This document shows positions 36,283 to 45,362 of a stretch of DNA of 64,000 nucleotides, piece by piece. Origin of the DNA: Nocardia asteroides. Its GTDB lineage: Bacteria; Actinomycetota; Actinomycetes; Mycobacteriales; Mycobacteriaceae. The translations under genes and the position numbers were made by a program. The notes beneath the pieces were generated by a model that was given only the letters and a program-made list of their open reading frames with translations, ran no database searches and had not been told where the DNA came from. The stretch's first letter is position 1. The number at the start of each line of letters is the position of its first letter. The DNA lies in contig NZ_LR134352.1 in the NCBI RefSeq assembly GCF_900637185.1, positions 4,764,001 through 4,828,000 of the forward strand, written 5' to 3'.

Positions 36283-37298
36283 CGACCGTGCTGACCGCGC
36301 CCGCCACCCGGACCCGGGTGCTCGCGCTCGTGCTCGCCGTGGCGCTGTGCGCCCTGATCGCCCTCGCCCTGTCCACCGGCGAGGTGCCGATGAGCGCCCT
36401 GACCGCGTTGCACGCCGCCCTCGGGCTCGGCGACCGCGGCGACGTCTACGTCGTGCAGGAGTTCCGCGCGCCGCGCGTGGCCGCCGGGGTCATCGCCGGT
36501 GCCGGGCTGGCCGTGGCCGGTGGCGTGCTGCAACGGCTGTTCCGCAATCCGCTGGCCTCCCCCGACGTCATCGGCGTGACCGGCGGCGCCTCGCTCGGCG
36601 CGGTGCTGGTGCTGGCCGCCGGGGCGACCCAGTACGCGATCCCGGTCGGCGCGACCGCCGGTGGCCTGGCGGCCGCGGTGGCGCTCGGCGTGATCGGCTG
36701 GCGCACCCAGGTGCCCACGGCCCGGCTCGTCCTGGTGGGCCTGGCGATCCAGGCCGGGCTGGCCGCCGCGGTGAATCTGGTGATCGTGCGCTTCCCCAAG
36801 GAGCTGGCCGGCTCGGCCATGCACTGGACGGCGGGCTCGCTCTACGGCCGCACCTGGCCCGAGGTCACCGGCGCCGCCGTCGGTTCCGTGCTGGTCCTGG
36901 CCCTGCTGGTGGTGCAGTACCGCACCCTGGCCGTGCTCGATCTCGGCGACGACTCGGCGGGCGGGCTCGGTGTGGGCGTCGGCAACGCCCGGTTGCGCCT
37001 GCTGCTCACCGCGGTGGCGCTGGCCGCGCTGGCCGTGGCGATCTCGGGTCCGATCGTGTTCGTCGCGCTCGCGGTGCCGCAGGTGGTGCGGCTGCTGTGC
37101 GGGCCGCCCACGGCGGCGACCCTGGCCGTCACCGGCCTGGCCGGCGCGACCCTGCTGACCGGCGCCGACTTCGTCGCGCAGCACCTGCTGCCGGTGGAGG
37201 GCCTGCCGGTCGGCGTCGTCACCACCACCGTCGGCGCACCGTGGCTGCTGTGGCTGCTGGTGCGCGACAGCAATCCGGCGAATCGGAGGACAGCATGA
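36279..37298 (+). CDS. FecCD-type siderophore ABC permease, second subunit
   Basis: A 339-residue homologue of the previous gene: FRAPRVAAGVIAGAGLAVAGG, LFRNPLASPDVIGVTGGAS and GPIVFVALAVPQVVRLL. It would form the heterodimeric membrane channel. ATG 36279 overlaps the preceding stop, and its own stop overlaps the ATPase start. Confidence 0.92.
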   Translation: MTTVLTAPATRTRVLALVLAVALCALIALALSTGEVPMSALTALHAALGLGDRGDVYVVQEFRAPRVAAGVIAGAGLAVAGGVLQRLFRNPLASPDVIGVTGGASLGAVLVLAAGATQYAIPVGATAGGLAAAVALGVIGWRTQVPTARLVLVGLAIQAGLAAAVNLVIVRFPKELAGSAMHWTAGSLYGRTWPEVTGAAVGSVLVLALLVVQYRTLAVLDLGDDSAGGLGVGVGNARLRLLLTAVALAALAVAISGPIVFVALAVPQVVRLLCGPPTAATLAVTGLAGATLLTGADFVAQHLLPVEGLPVGVVTTTVGAPWLLWLLVRDSNPANRRTA

Positions 37299-38107
37299 CC
37301 GGGCAGCCCGGCAACGAATTGGCCACCCGCGCACTGGCACTGCGCTACGGCGAGCGCACCGTGATCGACGGGCTGGACCTGACCCTGCCCGGTCACGCGG
37401 TCACCGCCATCGTCGGTCCCAACGCCTGCGGCAAGTCGACGCTGCTGCGCGGGCTGACCCGGCTGCTGCGGCCCGCGGGCGGCACCGTCACCCTCGACGG
37501 CGCCGACATCCACCGGATGTCCGCGCGCGCACTGGCGTTGCGGCTCGGCCTGCTGCCCCAGCAGCCGATCACACCCGAGGCGATCACCGTCGAGGCGCTG
37601 GTGCGGCTGGGCCGCTATCCGCATCAGAAACTGTTGCGCCCCTGGTCGGCCGAGGATCAGTCCGCCGTCGAGGACGCCATGGCCCGCACGGGCACCACGC
37701 CGCTGCGGGACCTGCCCGTCGACCAGCTCTCCGGCGGACAGCGCCAGCGCGCCTGGATCGCGCTGGCCCTGGCCCAGGACACCGACCTGCTGCTGCTCGA
37801 CGAGCCGACGACCTTCCTCGACCTGCGGCACCAGCTCGACGTGCTCGACCTGGTGGCCGATCTCAACACCACCGCGGGCCGCACCGTCGTCATGGTGCTG
37901 CACGACCTGGGCCAGGCCGCGCGCTACGCCGACCACCTGGTGGTGCTGCGCGAGGGCGCCCTCGCCGCCGCGGGCCCGCCCGCCGAGGTGCTCGACGCCG
38001 AGCTGGTGCGCACCGTCTTCGACGTCGAATGCCGGGTGATCCCCGATCCGGAAACCGGCACGCCCCTGGTGATCCCGCTCGGCCGGGCGGCCCGGGCCCG
38101 CGCCTGA
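37295..38107 (+). CDS. Siderophore ABC transporter ATP-binding protein
   Basis: A 270-residue FepC-type ATPase. Walker A is GPNACGKSTL, the signature is QLSGGQRQRAWIALALAQ, and Walker B is LLLLDEPTTFLDL, followed by an H-loop in VLHDLGQAARYA. ATG 37295 has GGAGGA upstream and overlaps the second permease. It powers import through the two FecCD subunits. Confidence 0.94.
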   Translation: MTGQPGNELATRALALRYGERTVIDGLDLTLPGHAVTAIVGPNACGKSTLLRGLTRLLRPAGGTVTLDGADIHRMSARALALRLGLLPQQPITPEAITVEALVRLGRYPHQKLLRPWSAEDQSAVEDAMARTGTTPLRDLPVDQLSGGQRQRAWIALALAQDTDLLLLDEPTTFLDLRHQLDVLDLVADLNTTAGRTVVMVLHDLGQAARYADHLVVLREGALAAAGPPAEVLDAELVRTVFDVECRVIPDPETGTPLVIPLGRAARARA

Positions 38108-38173
38108 CATCCGCTGTCCCCCACGGCGACCCGGCTCCGGGCCGTCGCCCTCCGACCAGAAATGAGGACCGTC

Positions 38174-39190
38174 ATGTCCCTTCGACGCCTCCGCGCCCGC
38201 GGATTCGGCCGGGCAGGCACCGCCGCCGCGGGAGCGCTGCTCGCGCTCACCGCGCTCGTGGGATGCGGTACCGACGCACCGCAGACCGGCGCGGCGAACA
38301 CCGGCGCCGACACGGCCAGCTTCCCGCGCACCCTCGACACCGTCATGGGACAGGTGACCATCCCGCGCGCCCCGCAGCGCGTGGTGGTGCTCGACACCGC
38401 CGAACTCGACTCGACCACGCTGCTCGGGGTGACCCCGGTCGGCGCGGTCGTCCCGCACACCAAGACCGCGGGCGGCTTCCCCGAGTACCTGAAGGCCGGC
38501 CTCGGCGACGTCACCGACGTCGGTCCGCTGCTCGAGCCGAACCTGGAGCGGATCGCCGCGCTGAAGCCGGACCTGATCCTGTCCTCGAAGATCCGCCACG
38601 AGAAGGTCTACGACAAGCTCAGCGGCATCGCCCCGACCGTGTTCACCGAGACCACCGGCGGCCCGTGGAAGGCCAATCTGGCCGTGCACGCCAAGGCCCT
38701 CGGCCTCGATCAGCGCGCGGCCGACGCCCTGGGCAGGTACGAGGCCCGCGCGCACGCGCTCGGCGAACTGATCAAGGCCGAGAACAACGGCACCGCGCCC
38801 AGCGCGTCGGTGATCCGCTTCCTGGCGGGCCCGACCCGGCTGTACCAGAACCAGTCCTTCAGCGGCGTGGTGCTGGCCGATGTCGGCCTGAACCGGCCGG
38901 CCAACCAGATCACGACCGACCCGAAGAAGATCATGGTCGAGGTGAGCCCGGAACAGATCGACAGCGCCGACGCCGACATGATCTTCGTCGCCACCATCGA
39001 CGATCCGGGCAAGACCCCGAAGAACGCGGTGACCAGCAGCCCGGTCTGGCGTGACCTGGCCGCGGTCAAGGGCAACCGGGTCTACGAGGTGCCGGACGAG
39101 ACCTGGATGTCGGGCATCGGCGTGCAGGCGGCCCAGCGCATGCTGGCCGACATCGCCCAGGCGACCGGCGTCGCGCTGCCCGCGGAGTAG
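38174..39190 (+). CDS. Siderophore-binding lipoprotein of the ABC importer
   Basis: A 338-residue substrate-binding protein. The signal peptide (RRLRARGFGRAGTAAAGALL) ends in the lipobox LVGC, so the mature protein is lipid-anchored outside the membrane. The fold follows the FecB/FhuD class: IPRAPQRVVVLDTAELDSTTLLGV, LEPNLERIAALKPDLILSS, and a C-terminal PVWRDLAAVKGNRVYEV. ATG 38174 is chosen because GAGGA stands five bases upstream; ATG 38162 is in frame. It is likely for a ferric hydroxamate or similar siderophore, not determined. Confidence 0.9.
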   Translation: MSLRRLRARGFGRAGTAAAGALLALTALVGCGTDAPQTGAANTGADTASFPRTLDTVMGQVTIPRAPQRVVVLDTAELDSTTLLGVTPVGAVVPHTKTAGGFPEYLKAGLGDVTDVGPLLEPNLERIAALKPDLILSSKIRHEKVYDKLSGIAPTVFTETTGGPWKANLAVHAKALGLDQRAADALGRYEARAHALGELIKAENNGTAPSASVIRFLAGPTRLYQNQSFSGVVLADVGLNRPANQITTDPKKIMVEVSPEQIDSADADMIFVATIDDPGKTPKNAVTSSPVWRDLAAVKGNRVYEVPDETWMSGIGVQAAQRMLADIAQATGVALPAE

Positions 39191-39199
39191 CCGCGCGGG

Positions 39200-40483
39200 T
39201 CAGAAGTAGCGCAGCCACACATAGATCCACGCCATCGTGGTGCTCAGCAGCGTCACCACGATGCCGTACCGGGTGAACTGCCAGAACGAGATCCGCTGCC
39301 CGGCCCGGGCGGCGATCCCGAGCGCGACGACATTGGCGCTGGCGGCCACGGCGGTGCCGTTGCCGCCGAAGTCGGCGCCCAGGGCGAAGGCCCACCACAG
39401 CGCACGCCCGGTCTCGGGGTCGGGGGCACCGGCGACGATGTCCTCGACCACCGGGGCCATCGTCGCCGTGTACGGGATGTTGTCGACGAACGCGCCCAGC
39501 AGCGCGGACCCGAAGACCAGCGCGGTGGCGGCCAGGAAGTAGTCGTCGCCGACCAGGTGGATCGCGGCGCCGCCGATCGCGGCGATCACCCCGGTGTGCA
39601 CCAGCCCGGCGACCATGACGAACAAGCCCATGAAGAACACCAGCGTCGGCCATTCCACCTCGTGCAGGATGTCGCCGATGTCCAGGCCCGACACCAGCAC
39701 CATGGTGCCCGCGCCGACCAGCGCGATCACCGACGGCGACACGTGCACCACGCTGTGCAGGCAGAACCCCACGATCACCCCGGCGAGCACGATCAGCGAG
39801 CGGATCAGCAGTTTCGGATCGCGGATCGCGCGGCGTTCCTGCAGCGCCATCACCGCGTCCACCGAGCCCGGATCGGTGCGCAGGGCCGAGCGGAACAGCA
39901 ACCGGGTCAGCGCCACGAACACCGCGAAGGTGAGCACCACGATCGGCGCCATGTGCACCAGGAAGTCGTTGAACGTCAGACCGGCCCGGCTGGCGATGAT
40001 GATGTTGGGCGGATCGCCGATCAGCGTGGCGGCGCCACCGATATTGGCGGCCAGCACCTCGGCGATCAGGAACGGCTGCGCGGCGATGCCCAGCCGGCGG
40101 CACACCACCAGCGTCACCGGGGCCACCAGCATGATGATCGTGACGTTGTCCAGGAACGGCGAGGCCACCGCGGTGATCAGCATGAGCATCACCATCAGCC
40201 GGTACGGGTTGCCCCGGGAGCGCTTGGCCGACCAGATCGCCAGATAGTCGAACAGCCCGGTCTGCTTGACGACACCGACGATGATCATCATCCCGAGCAG
40301 CAGGAAGATCACGTTCCAGTCGATCCCCTCGTGCGGGGAGAAGAACACCTCCTCGCCGGGGATCAGCCCGCACACCGCCATCAGTCCCGCGGCGATCAGC
40401 ACGGTCTTGACCTTGTCGGCCTTCTCGGTGGCGATGAAGTAGAACGCGACCACGAAGATCAGCACGGCGAGCGCGGCGGCCAT
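39200..40483 (-). CDS. ArsB/NhaD-superfamily ion transporter
   Basis: A 427-residue membrane protein with 11-12 hydrophobic segments. SPFLDNVTIIMLVAPVT, NIGGAATLIGDPPNIII and GAFVDNIPYTATM are the duplicated motifs of the ArsB/NhaD ion-transporter superfamily. ATG 40483 lies 9 bases after the CBS gene. Genes of this kind are often labelled arsenite efflux, but no ars regulator is here. The operon partners point rather to Na+ or anion transport with nucleotide sensing. Confidence 0.85.
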   Translation of the reverse strand: MAAALAVLIFVVAFYFIATEKADKVKTVLIAAGLMAVCGLIPGEEVFFSPHEGIDWNVIFLLLGMMIIVGVVKQTGLFDYLAIWSAKRSRGNPYRLMVMLMLITAVASPFLDNVTIIMLVAPVTLVVCRRLGIAAQPFLIAEVLAANIGGAATLIGDPPNIIIASRAGLTFNDFLVHMAPIVVLTFAVFVALTRLLFRSALRTDPGSVDAVMALQERRAIRDPKLLIRSLIVLAGVIVGFCLHSVVHVSPSVIALVGAGTMVLVSGLDIGDILHEVEWPTLVFFMGLFVMVAGLVHTGVIAAIGGAAIHLVGDDYFLAATALVFGSALLGAFVDNIPYTATMAPVVEDIVAGAPDPETGRALWWAFALGADFGGNGTAVAASANVVALGIAARAGQRISFWQFTRYGIVVTLLSTTMAWIYVWLRYF

Positions 40484-40492
40484 CGGTCGGCC

Positions 40493-40951
40493 TCAGTCGC
40501 CCGGGCCCGCGACGGCCAGACTGGTCAGCAACCGCTCCAGCGTGATGGCCCCGCGCAGCGTGCGCGACCGGTCGACCACGGCGATGAGCGGAGAGTGCTT
40601 GCGCGCCATCAGGATCGCGATCTCGAGCAGCGTGGCGTCGGGGGTCACCGTCGCCGGGGTGGCCGCGCCGTCGGGCAGGCAGTCACCGACGGTGAGGCTG
40701 CCCGGTTCCTGCCAGAACAGATCGGCGTGTACCTCGTCGATGGTGCGGACCAGTGTCGGATCGTTCTGGTACGAGCCGGGAATCACCAGGCGCAGCACCT
40801 GGGTGCCGGGCAGCACCGCGACGGGCCGGTCGGCGGCGTCGACGACGATCAGGCCCGGCAGCCGGTTGACCACCATCAGCCGCACCGCCCTGGCCACCGG
40901 ATCGGCGGGCCGCACGGTGGGCAGGTTCATCGCGATGTCCCTGGCGCGCAC
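40493..40951 (-). CDS. Tandem CBS-domain protein
   Basis: A 152-residue protein with two CBS modules: [36 protein letters not shown], and [40 protein letters not shown] ending in [12 protein letters not shown] pairs bind adenine nucleotides. It sits 6 bases after the small regulator and 9 before the transporter, so it probably senses energy state or ionic conditions for that carrier. Confidence 0.88.
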   Translation of the reverse strand: MRARDIAMNLPTVRPADPVARAVRLMVVNRLPGLIVVDAADRPVAVLPGTQVLRLVIPGSYQNDPTLVRTIDEVHADLFWQEPGSLTVGDCLPDGAATPATVTPDATLLEIAILMARKHSPLIAVVDRSRTLRGAITLERLLTSLAVAGPGD

Positions 40952-40957
40952 GACCGG

Positions 40958-41224
40958 TCAGCCCCGCTCGGTGAGGTGGTCGAGGCGCCGCTCCAGCCGG
41001 GCGACCCGGTCCAGCACCGCACTGCTGCGCAGCAGCTCGGCGAGCTGGTCGGCTTCCTCAGGCGCCAGCGCGATGTCGGCGGCGGGCTCGTCGCGGTCCG
41101 CGGCGTAGGCGAGCAGGTGCCGGGTGCCGGTCGGCTCCGTCAGCAGGGCGAAGCGGGTGCCGCGGCGGGTGCGGAAGTGGTGCAGCACGCCGGTGCCGGG
41201 GATCGTCGTGCGCTCGGTGTCCAT
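40958..41224 (-). CDS. Truncated CPA2-type antiporter regulatory protein (N-domain only)
   Basis: An 88-residue protein starting MDTERTTIPGTGVLHHFRT. It matches the N-terminal domain of the two regulatory subunits at 44285 and 44828 (PGIGV..., a basic strand, IALAPEEADQLAELL). It lacks their TrkA-C-like nucleotide-binding domain and instead ends in a short coiled-coil-like helix (VARLERRLDHLTERG). ATG 41224 is chosen over the earlier frame start, whose leader is rich in Arg/Pro. Coupled to a CBS protein and an ArsB/NhaD carrier, it may be a detached regulatory module. Confidence 0.72.
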   Translation of the reverse strand: MDTERTTIPGTGVLHHFRTRRGTRFALLTEPTGTRHLLAYAADRDEPAADIALAPEEADQLAELLRSSAVLDRVARLERRLDHLTERG

Positions 41225-41402
41225 CGGCGAGCGGGTCCTTCCTGGCCTGGTGGAATGCGATATACCGAGTCTCGGCGGCGGCACCGGCCGTCACCATCGG
41301 CCGTGGCACCCATTTCCGGGCGCCGCGACACCTGCGGGGTGGAGGCCGGATGGGTGCGGGACCCCATAGACACGCGGGCGGAGCGCCAGCATGCTGGGTC
41401 GT

Positions 41403-42389
41403 ATGAACCGTCCAGCAGCCCGTACTCCGGTCACGGCCCTGTTCTGGCGGGTCTGCCTGCTCAACGGCGTCGTCTTCACCCTCGGCACGCTGGTGCTGGC
41501 GCTGTCCCCCGCCACCGTCTCGGCCCGGGTCCGGCTCACCGAGGTGCCGGTGCTGCTCATCGGGCTGGCGGTGATCCTGACCGCCAACGCGCTCGCGCTG
41601 CGCACCAGCTTCGCCCCGCTCGACGAGCTGGTGGCCTCGATGCGCCGGGTCGACCCGCCGCAACGCGCGGCCCGGCTGGACCGGCGCGACAGCGGCGACT
41701 TCCACCACCTGATCGAGACGTTCAACGCCATGCTCGACCGGCTCGAGGCCGAACGTTCCGTCGCCGGCGCCACCGCCCTGGCCGCGCAGGAGGGCGAACG
41801 CAGGCGGATCGCGCGGGAACTGCACGACGAGATCGGGCAGAGCCTGACCGTGGCGCTGCTGCGGCTCAAACGGGTCCTCGACCGGGCGCCCACCGAGCTG
41901 CGGGCCGAGGTCGAGGAGGCGCAGGAGACCGTGCGCGGCTGCCTCGACGAGGTCCGCGGGATCGCCGCGCGCCTGCGCCCGGACGTGCTCGAGGATCTGG
42001 GACTGCACAGCGCGATCAACGCGCTGTGCCACGAATTCACCCGCACCGCCGCGGTTCCCGTGCACCGCCACCTCGATCCGGACATCTCCCGGCTCGACCC
42101 GAACGTCGAGCTGGTCTGCTACCGCATCGCCCAGGAGAGTCTGACCAACGTGCTGCGGCACGCGGGCGCCGACGAGGTGCACCTGCTGCTGGCCCCGCGG
42201 GGCGGCGCGGTGATCCTGCGGGTGTCCGACAACGGCCGCGGCGGTGTCGCCATGGACGGGGCCGGGATCCGGGGCATGCGGGAGCGCGCCCTGCTGATCG
42301 ACGCCGCCCTCACCATCGACTCCCCGGTCGCGGGCGGCACCGCGGTCGAACTCGCGATCCCCGTGCGGCGGAACGGAGCACCGACATGA
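41403..42389 (+). CDS. NarX/UhpB-type sensor histidine kinase
   Basis: A 328-residue kinase. Two membrane segments lie at about 15-37 and 45-65, followed by a HAMP-like linker. The HisKA_3 box ERRRIARELHDEIGQSLTVAL carries the phospho-His, and the HATPase_c domain has ELVCYRIAQESLTNVLRHAGA and DNGRGG. It overlaps its response regulator by ATGA. It has almost no extracytoplasmic loop, so it likely senses the membrane or an intracellular cue. It is divergent from the 41224 operon, a candidate target. Confidence 0.92.
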   Translation: MNRPAARTPVTALFWRVCLLNGVVFTLGTLVLALSPATVSARVRLTEVPVLLIGLAVILTANALALRTSFAPLDELVASMRRVDPPQRAARLDRRDSGDFHHLIETFNAMLDRLEAERSVAGATALAAQEGERRRIARELHDEIGQSLTVALLRLKRVLDRAPTELRAEVEEAQETVRGCLDEVRGIAARLRPDVLEDLGLHSAINALCHEFTRTAAVPVHRHLDPDISRLDPNVELVCYRIAQESLTNVLRHAGADEVHLLLAPRGGAVILRVSDNGRGGVAMDGAGIRGMRERALLIDAALTIDSPVAGGTAVELAIPVRRNGAPT

Positions 42390-43039
42390 GCGCCCCGACC
42401 CGCATCCTGCTCGCCGACGACCACGCCCTGGTCCGCAGCGGGCTGCGGATGATCCTGGACAACGAACCCGATCTGCGGGTGGTCGCCGAGGCGGCCAACG
42501 GGTTCGACGCGGTGACCGCGCTGGCCGACGACGGCATCGACCTGGTCATCCTCGACATCGCCATGCCGCGGATGACCGGTATCCAGGCCGCGCGCGAGAT
42601 CACCCGCACCCGGCCGGGCACCCGCATCCTCATGCTGTCGATGTACGACAACGAGCAGTACTTCTTCGAATCGCTCAAGGCGGGCGCGTCGGGGTACGTG
42701 CTCAAGTCGGTCGCCGACCGCGATCTCATCGAGGCGTGCCGGGCCACCATGCGCGGCGAATCGTTCCTGTACCCGGGCGCGGTCACCGCGCTGATCCGCG
42801 ACTACCTGCAGCTGGCCCGCCAGGGTTCGGCGCTGCCCGACACCATCCTGACCCCGCGCGAGGAGGAGGTGCTCAAGCTCATCGCCGAGGGGCACTCGGC
42901 CCGCGACATCGCCGCCACCCTGGTGATCAGCGCGAAGACCGTCGACCGGCACCGCGCCAACATCCTGCAGAAACTGGGCCTGCGCGACCGCCTCGACCTG
43001 ACCAGATACGCGATCCGCGCCGGGCTGATCGAGCCGTGA
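42386..43039 (+). CDS. NarL/LuxR-type response regulator
   Basis: A 217-residue regulator. The receiver (1-120) has ILLADDHALVRSGL and phospho-Asp in LVILDIAMPRMTG, then a GYVLKSV lysine. The C-terminal LuxR HTH has LTPREEEVLKLIAEGHSARDIA and SAKTVDRHRANILQKLGL. ATG 42386 overlaps the kinase stop and follows GGAG. A strong bidirectional terminator follows. Confidence 0.95.
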   Translation: MSAPTRILLADDHALVRSGLRMILDNEPDLRVVAEAANGFDAVTALADDGIDLVILDIAMPRMTGIQAAREITRTRPGTRILMLSMYDNEQYFFESLKAGASGYVLKSVADRDLIEACRATMRGESFLYPGAVTALIRDYLQLARQGSALPDTILTPREEEVLKLIAEGHSARDIAATLVISAKTVDRHRANILQKLGLRDRLDLTRYAIRAGLIEP

Positions 43040-43041
43040 GC

Positions 43042-43075
43042 CCATCGCGGCCCCCGCGCGGGGGGGCCGCGATGG
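43042..43075. terminator. Bidirectional terminator
   Basis: A perfect 14-bp stem, CCATCGCGGCCCCC (43042-43055) with GGGGGCCGCGATGG (43062-43075), 6-base loop. It lies between the convergent response regulator and antiporter genes, within 6 bases of each stop. Confidence 0.85.
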
Positions 43076-43080
43076 ACCGC

Positions 43081-44280
43081 TCACTCCAGCGCGGGGTCCG
43101 CCCGCACGCTCTGCTTGCGGGTGACGGTGGCCCGCATGACCGGCTCGACAACGCGCGCCGCGATCGGCCCGATGACCGCCATCAGCAGCACGTAGGTGGT
43201 GGCCAGCGCCGCGAACTCGTCGGGCACCGCGCCCGCGGCCACCGCCAGACCGGCGATGACGATCGAGAACTCGCCGCGCGCCACCAGCGCGGTGCCCGCC
43301 CTGGCGCGGCCGAGCTGGGAGGCACCCGCGCGTTTGGCCGCCCACCAGCCGGTGGCGATCTTGGTCGCGGTGGTGACCACGGCCAGCAACACCGCCCAGC
43401 CCAGCACCGGCGGGATCGTCGCCGGGTCGGTGCTCAGGCCGAACAGCACGAAGAACATCGCCGCGAACAGATCACGCAGCGGTTCCAGGATCTTGGTGGC
43501 GTCGTGCGCGGTGGAATCGGAGATGGCGATGCCGAGCAGGAACGCCCCGACCGCCGCCGACACCTGCACCGCCGACGCGACACCGGCCACCAGCAGCGCC
43601 GAGCCCAACAGCTTGAGCAGGAAGATCTCCCGGTCCTCGCTGGCCACGATCGCCGAGACGTACTTGCCGTAGCGCAGCGCGACGACGAGCACGATCGTCA
43701 CCGCCACCAGCGCGATCCCCACCGTCGTCAGGCCCGCCGCGAATCCGACACCGGCCAGCACCGCGGTCAGCACCGGCAGGTAGATCGCCATCGCCAGGTC
43801 CTCGAACACCAGGATCGACAGCACCACCGGCGTCTCCCGGTTGCCGAGCCGGCCCAGATCGTTGAGCACCTTGGCGACGATGCCGGACGAGGAGATGTAG
43901 GTGACGCCCGCCATCGCGATCGCCCCGGTCGGTCCCAAGCCGAGCATGAGCGCGACGATCACCCCGGGCGTCGCGTTGAGCACCAGATCGAGCAGACCGG
44001 CCGTCCACGATTTCCGCATGCCGGTGACCAGTTCACCGGCGGTGTACTCCAGACCGAGCAGCAACAACAGCAGCACGACGCCGATCTCGCTGGCGAGATG
44101 GATGAAGTCCTCCACCTCGTGCAGTTCGATCAGGCCGCCGGTGCCGAACACCAGACCACCGAGCAGATAGAGCGGGATCGGCGACAAGCCCACGCGCGCC
44201 GCGATCCGGCCCAGCACACCCAACCCGAAGAACACCGCCCCCAACTGGATCAATGCCAGCGCGGTTCCACTGAGCTGCAC
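43081..44280 (-). CDS. CPA2-family cation/proton antiporter
   Basis: A 399-residue membrane protein with about 12 hydrophobic segments. YLLGGLVFGTGGL, LLLLLLGLEYTAGEL, the discontinuous-helix motif VTYISSSGIVAKVLNDLGR, and LVFEDLAMAIYLPVL follow the KefB/GerN pattern. There is no C-terminal TrkA-N domain in this protein. GTG 44280 lies 4 bases after the regulator stop, so the separate subunit at 44285 should supply control. K+/H+ or Na+/H+ exchange is likely. Confidence 0.9.
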   Translation of the reverse strand: MQLSGTALALIQLGAVFFGLGVLGRIAARVGLSPIPLYLLGGLVFGTGGLIELHEVEDFIHLASEIGVVLLLLLLGLEYTAGELVTGMRKSWTAGLLDLVLNATPGVIVALMLGLGPTGAIAMAGVTYISSSGIVAKVLNDLGRLGNRETPVVLSILVFEDLAMAIYLPVLTAVLAGVGFAAGLTTVGIALVAVTIVLVVALRYGKYVSAIVASEDREIFLLKLLGSALLVAGVASAVQVSAAVGAFLLGIAISDSTAHDATKILEPLRDLFAAMFFVLFGLSTDPATIPPVLGWAVLLAVVTTATKIATGWWAAKRAGASQLGRARAGTALVARGEFSIVIAGLAVAAGAVPDEFAALATTYVLLMAVIGPIAARVVEPVMRATVTRKQSVRADPALE

Positions 44281-44284
44281 GAGC

Positions 44285-44767
44285 TCAGCCGTCGGAGAGA
44301 ATCGCAGCGGCGGCGTCGAGCCCGGCATTGGTGCCGACCACGACGACCATGTCACCACCGACGAACTCGAACTCGGGTCCCGGCGAGGCGTGCACCTGGC
44401 CGGCCCGCAGCACGGCGACGATCGAGGACCTGGTCCTGGTCCGCATCTCCGTCTCGCCCAGGCGCCGCCCGGCGTACGGCGAGTTCGGCGGCACCGGCAG
44501 CGACCGGGTGCTCACCCCGTCGAGTTCGCGGTGCTCCTCGCGCAGCTGCGCGACCAGTTGCGGCGCCCCGAGCAGGCTGGCCAGGGTGCGTGCCTCGGTC
44601 TCCGAGAGCGGGACCTGCACGGTCGTGTCCGGGTCACCGACCTTGGTGAAGATCAGGTCGGTCCCCCCGTCCCGATGGTCGACCACACCGATCCGGCGGT
44701 CCACCTTCGACAGCGAAAACTCTTTCCTGACACCGATTCCCGGCAGGGAAGTCACATCTACATTCAT
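44285..44767 (-). CDS. CPA2 antiporter regulatory subunit
   Basis: A 160-residue cytoplasmic protein. The N-domain has MNVDVTSLPGIGVRKEFSLS and RRIGVVDHRDGG; the C-domain is TrkA-C-like (EMRTRTRSSIVAVLRAG, PGPEFEFVGGDMVVVVG). Such subunits resemble KhtT and gate their antiporter by nucleotide or pH sensing. It lies 4 bases before the antiporter gene. Confidence 0.88.
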   Translation of the reverse strand: MNVDVTSLPGIGVRKEFSLSKVDRRIGVVDHRDGGTDLIFTKVGDPDTTVQVPLSETEARTLASLLGAPQLVAQLREEHRELDGVSTRSLPVPPNSPYAGRRLGETEMRTRTRSSIVAVLRAGQVHASPGPEFEFVGGDMVVVVGTNAGLDAAAAILSDG

Positions 44768-44827
44768 TGGATCACCTAACCTCAGCTAGGCGATACCTTA
44801 CCTTCCCTTTACCATTCCGCGGGCCGG

Positions 44828-45307
44828 TCAGCCTTGGTCGAGCAACCTTCCGGCGGCCTCCAGCCCCGTCTCGGTGCCGACCACGACGACGAGATCACCG
44901 GCGATGAAGGTGAAATCCGTTCCGGGCGAGGGCGTCACCTCACCGGCGCGGACCACGGCGACGACCGAGGCCTTGGTCCTGGTGCGCATCTCGGTGTCGC
45001 GCAGCGGGCGGCCGTCGAACGGGCTGCCGCGATCGATCGCGAACTGCCGCGTCGACAGCCCTCCGACCACGAGCGCGTCGCGGGTCTTCTGCACCACCTG
45101 GGGCGCGCCCAGCAAACCGGCCAGCACTCCGATCTCGGTGCTGGACAAAGGAATCGAGGTGGTGGTGTCGTAGTCGCCCGGCCGGGAGACCACCAGGTCC
45201 ACCGAACCGTCGCGATGCTCGATCACGCCGATCCGGCGCCGCGCCTCGGCCAGCGGGAAGTCCTTGCACACGCCGATCCCCGGTAGCGGCGTCACATCGA
45301 TGTTCAC
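44828..45307 (-). CDS. Second CPA2 antiporter regulatory subunit, stand-alone
   Basis: A 159-residue paralogue of the neighbouring subunit with the same plan (TPLPGIGVCKDF at the start, EMRTRTKASVVAVVRAG and FIAGDLVVVVG in the C-domain). It has a cysteine (PGIGVCKD) where the paralogue has arginine. The 60-base gap to the next gene carries a possible promoter, so it may be separately expressed or the first gene of the antiporter operon. A hetero-oligomer with its neighbour is possible. Confidence 0.85.
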   Translation of the reverse strand: MNIDVTPLPGIGVCKDFPLAEARRRIGVIEHRDGSVDLVVSRPGDYDTTTSIPLSSTEIGVLAGLLGAPQVVQKTRDALVVGGLSTRQFAIDRGSPFDGRPLRDTEMRTRTKASVVAVVRAGEVTPSPGTDFTFIAGDLVVVVGTETGLEAAGRLLDQG

Positions 45308-45362
45308 GCCCTCACAGTACGACGACTTCGGGAATACGCCAGACCTACCCCGGCGGCACCGC

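Noticed and set aside
44765..44820. Possible IdeR iron box (AGGTTAGG-like half sites) before the antiporter regulator
   Set aside because: Only about 13 of 19 matches, overlapping the ribosome site and start codon, and nothing in the operon relates to iron.
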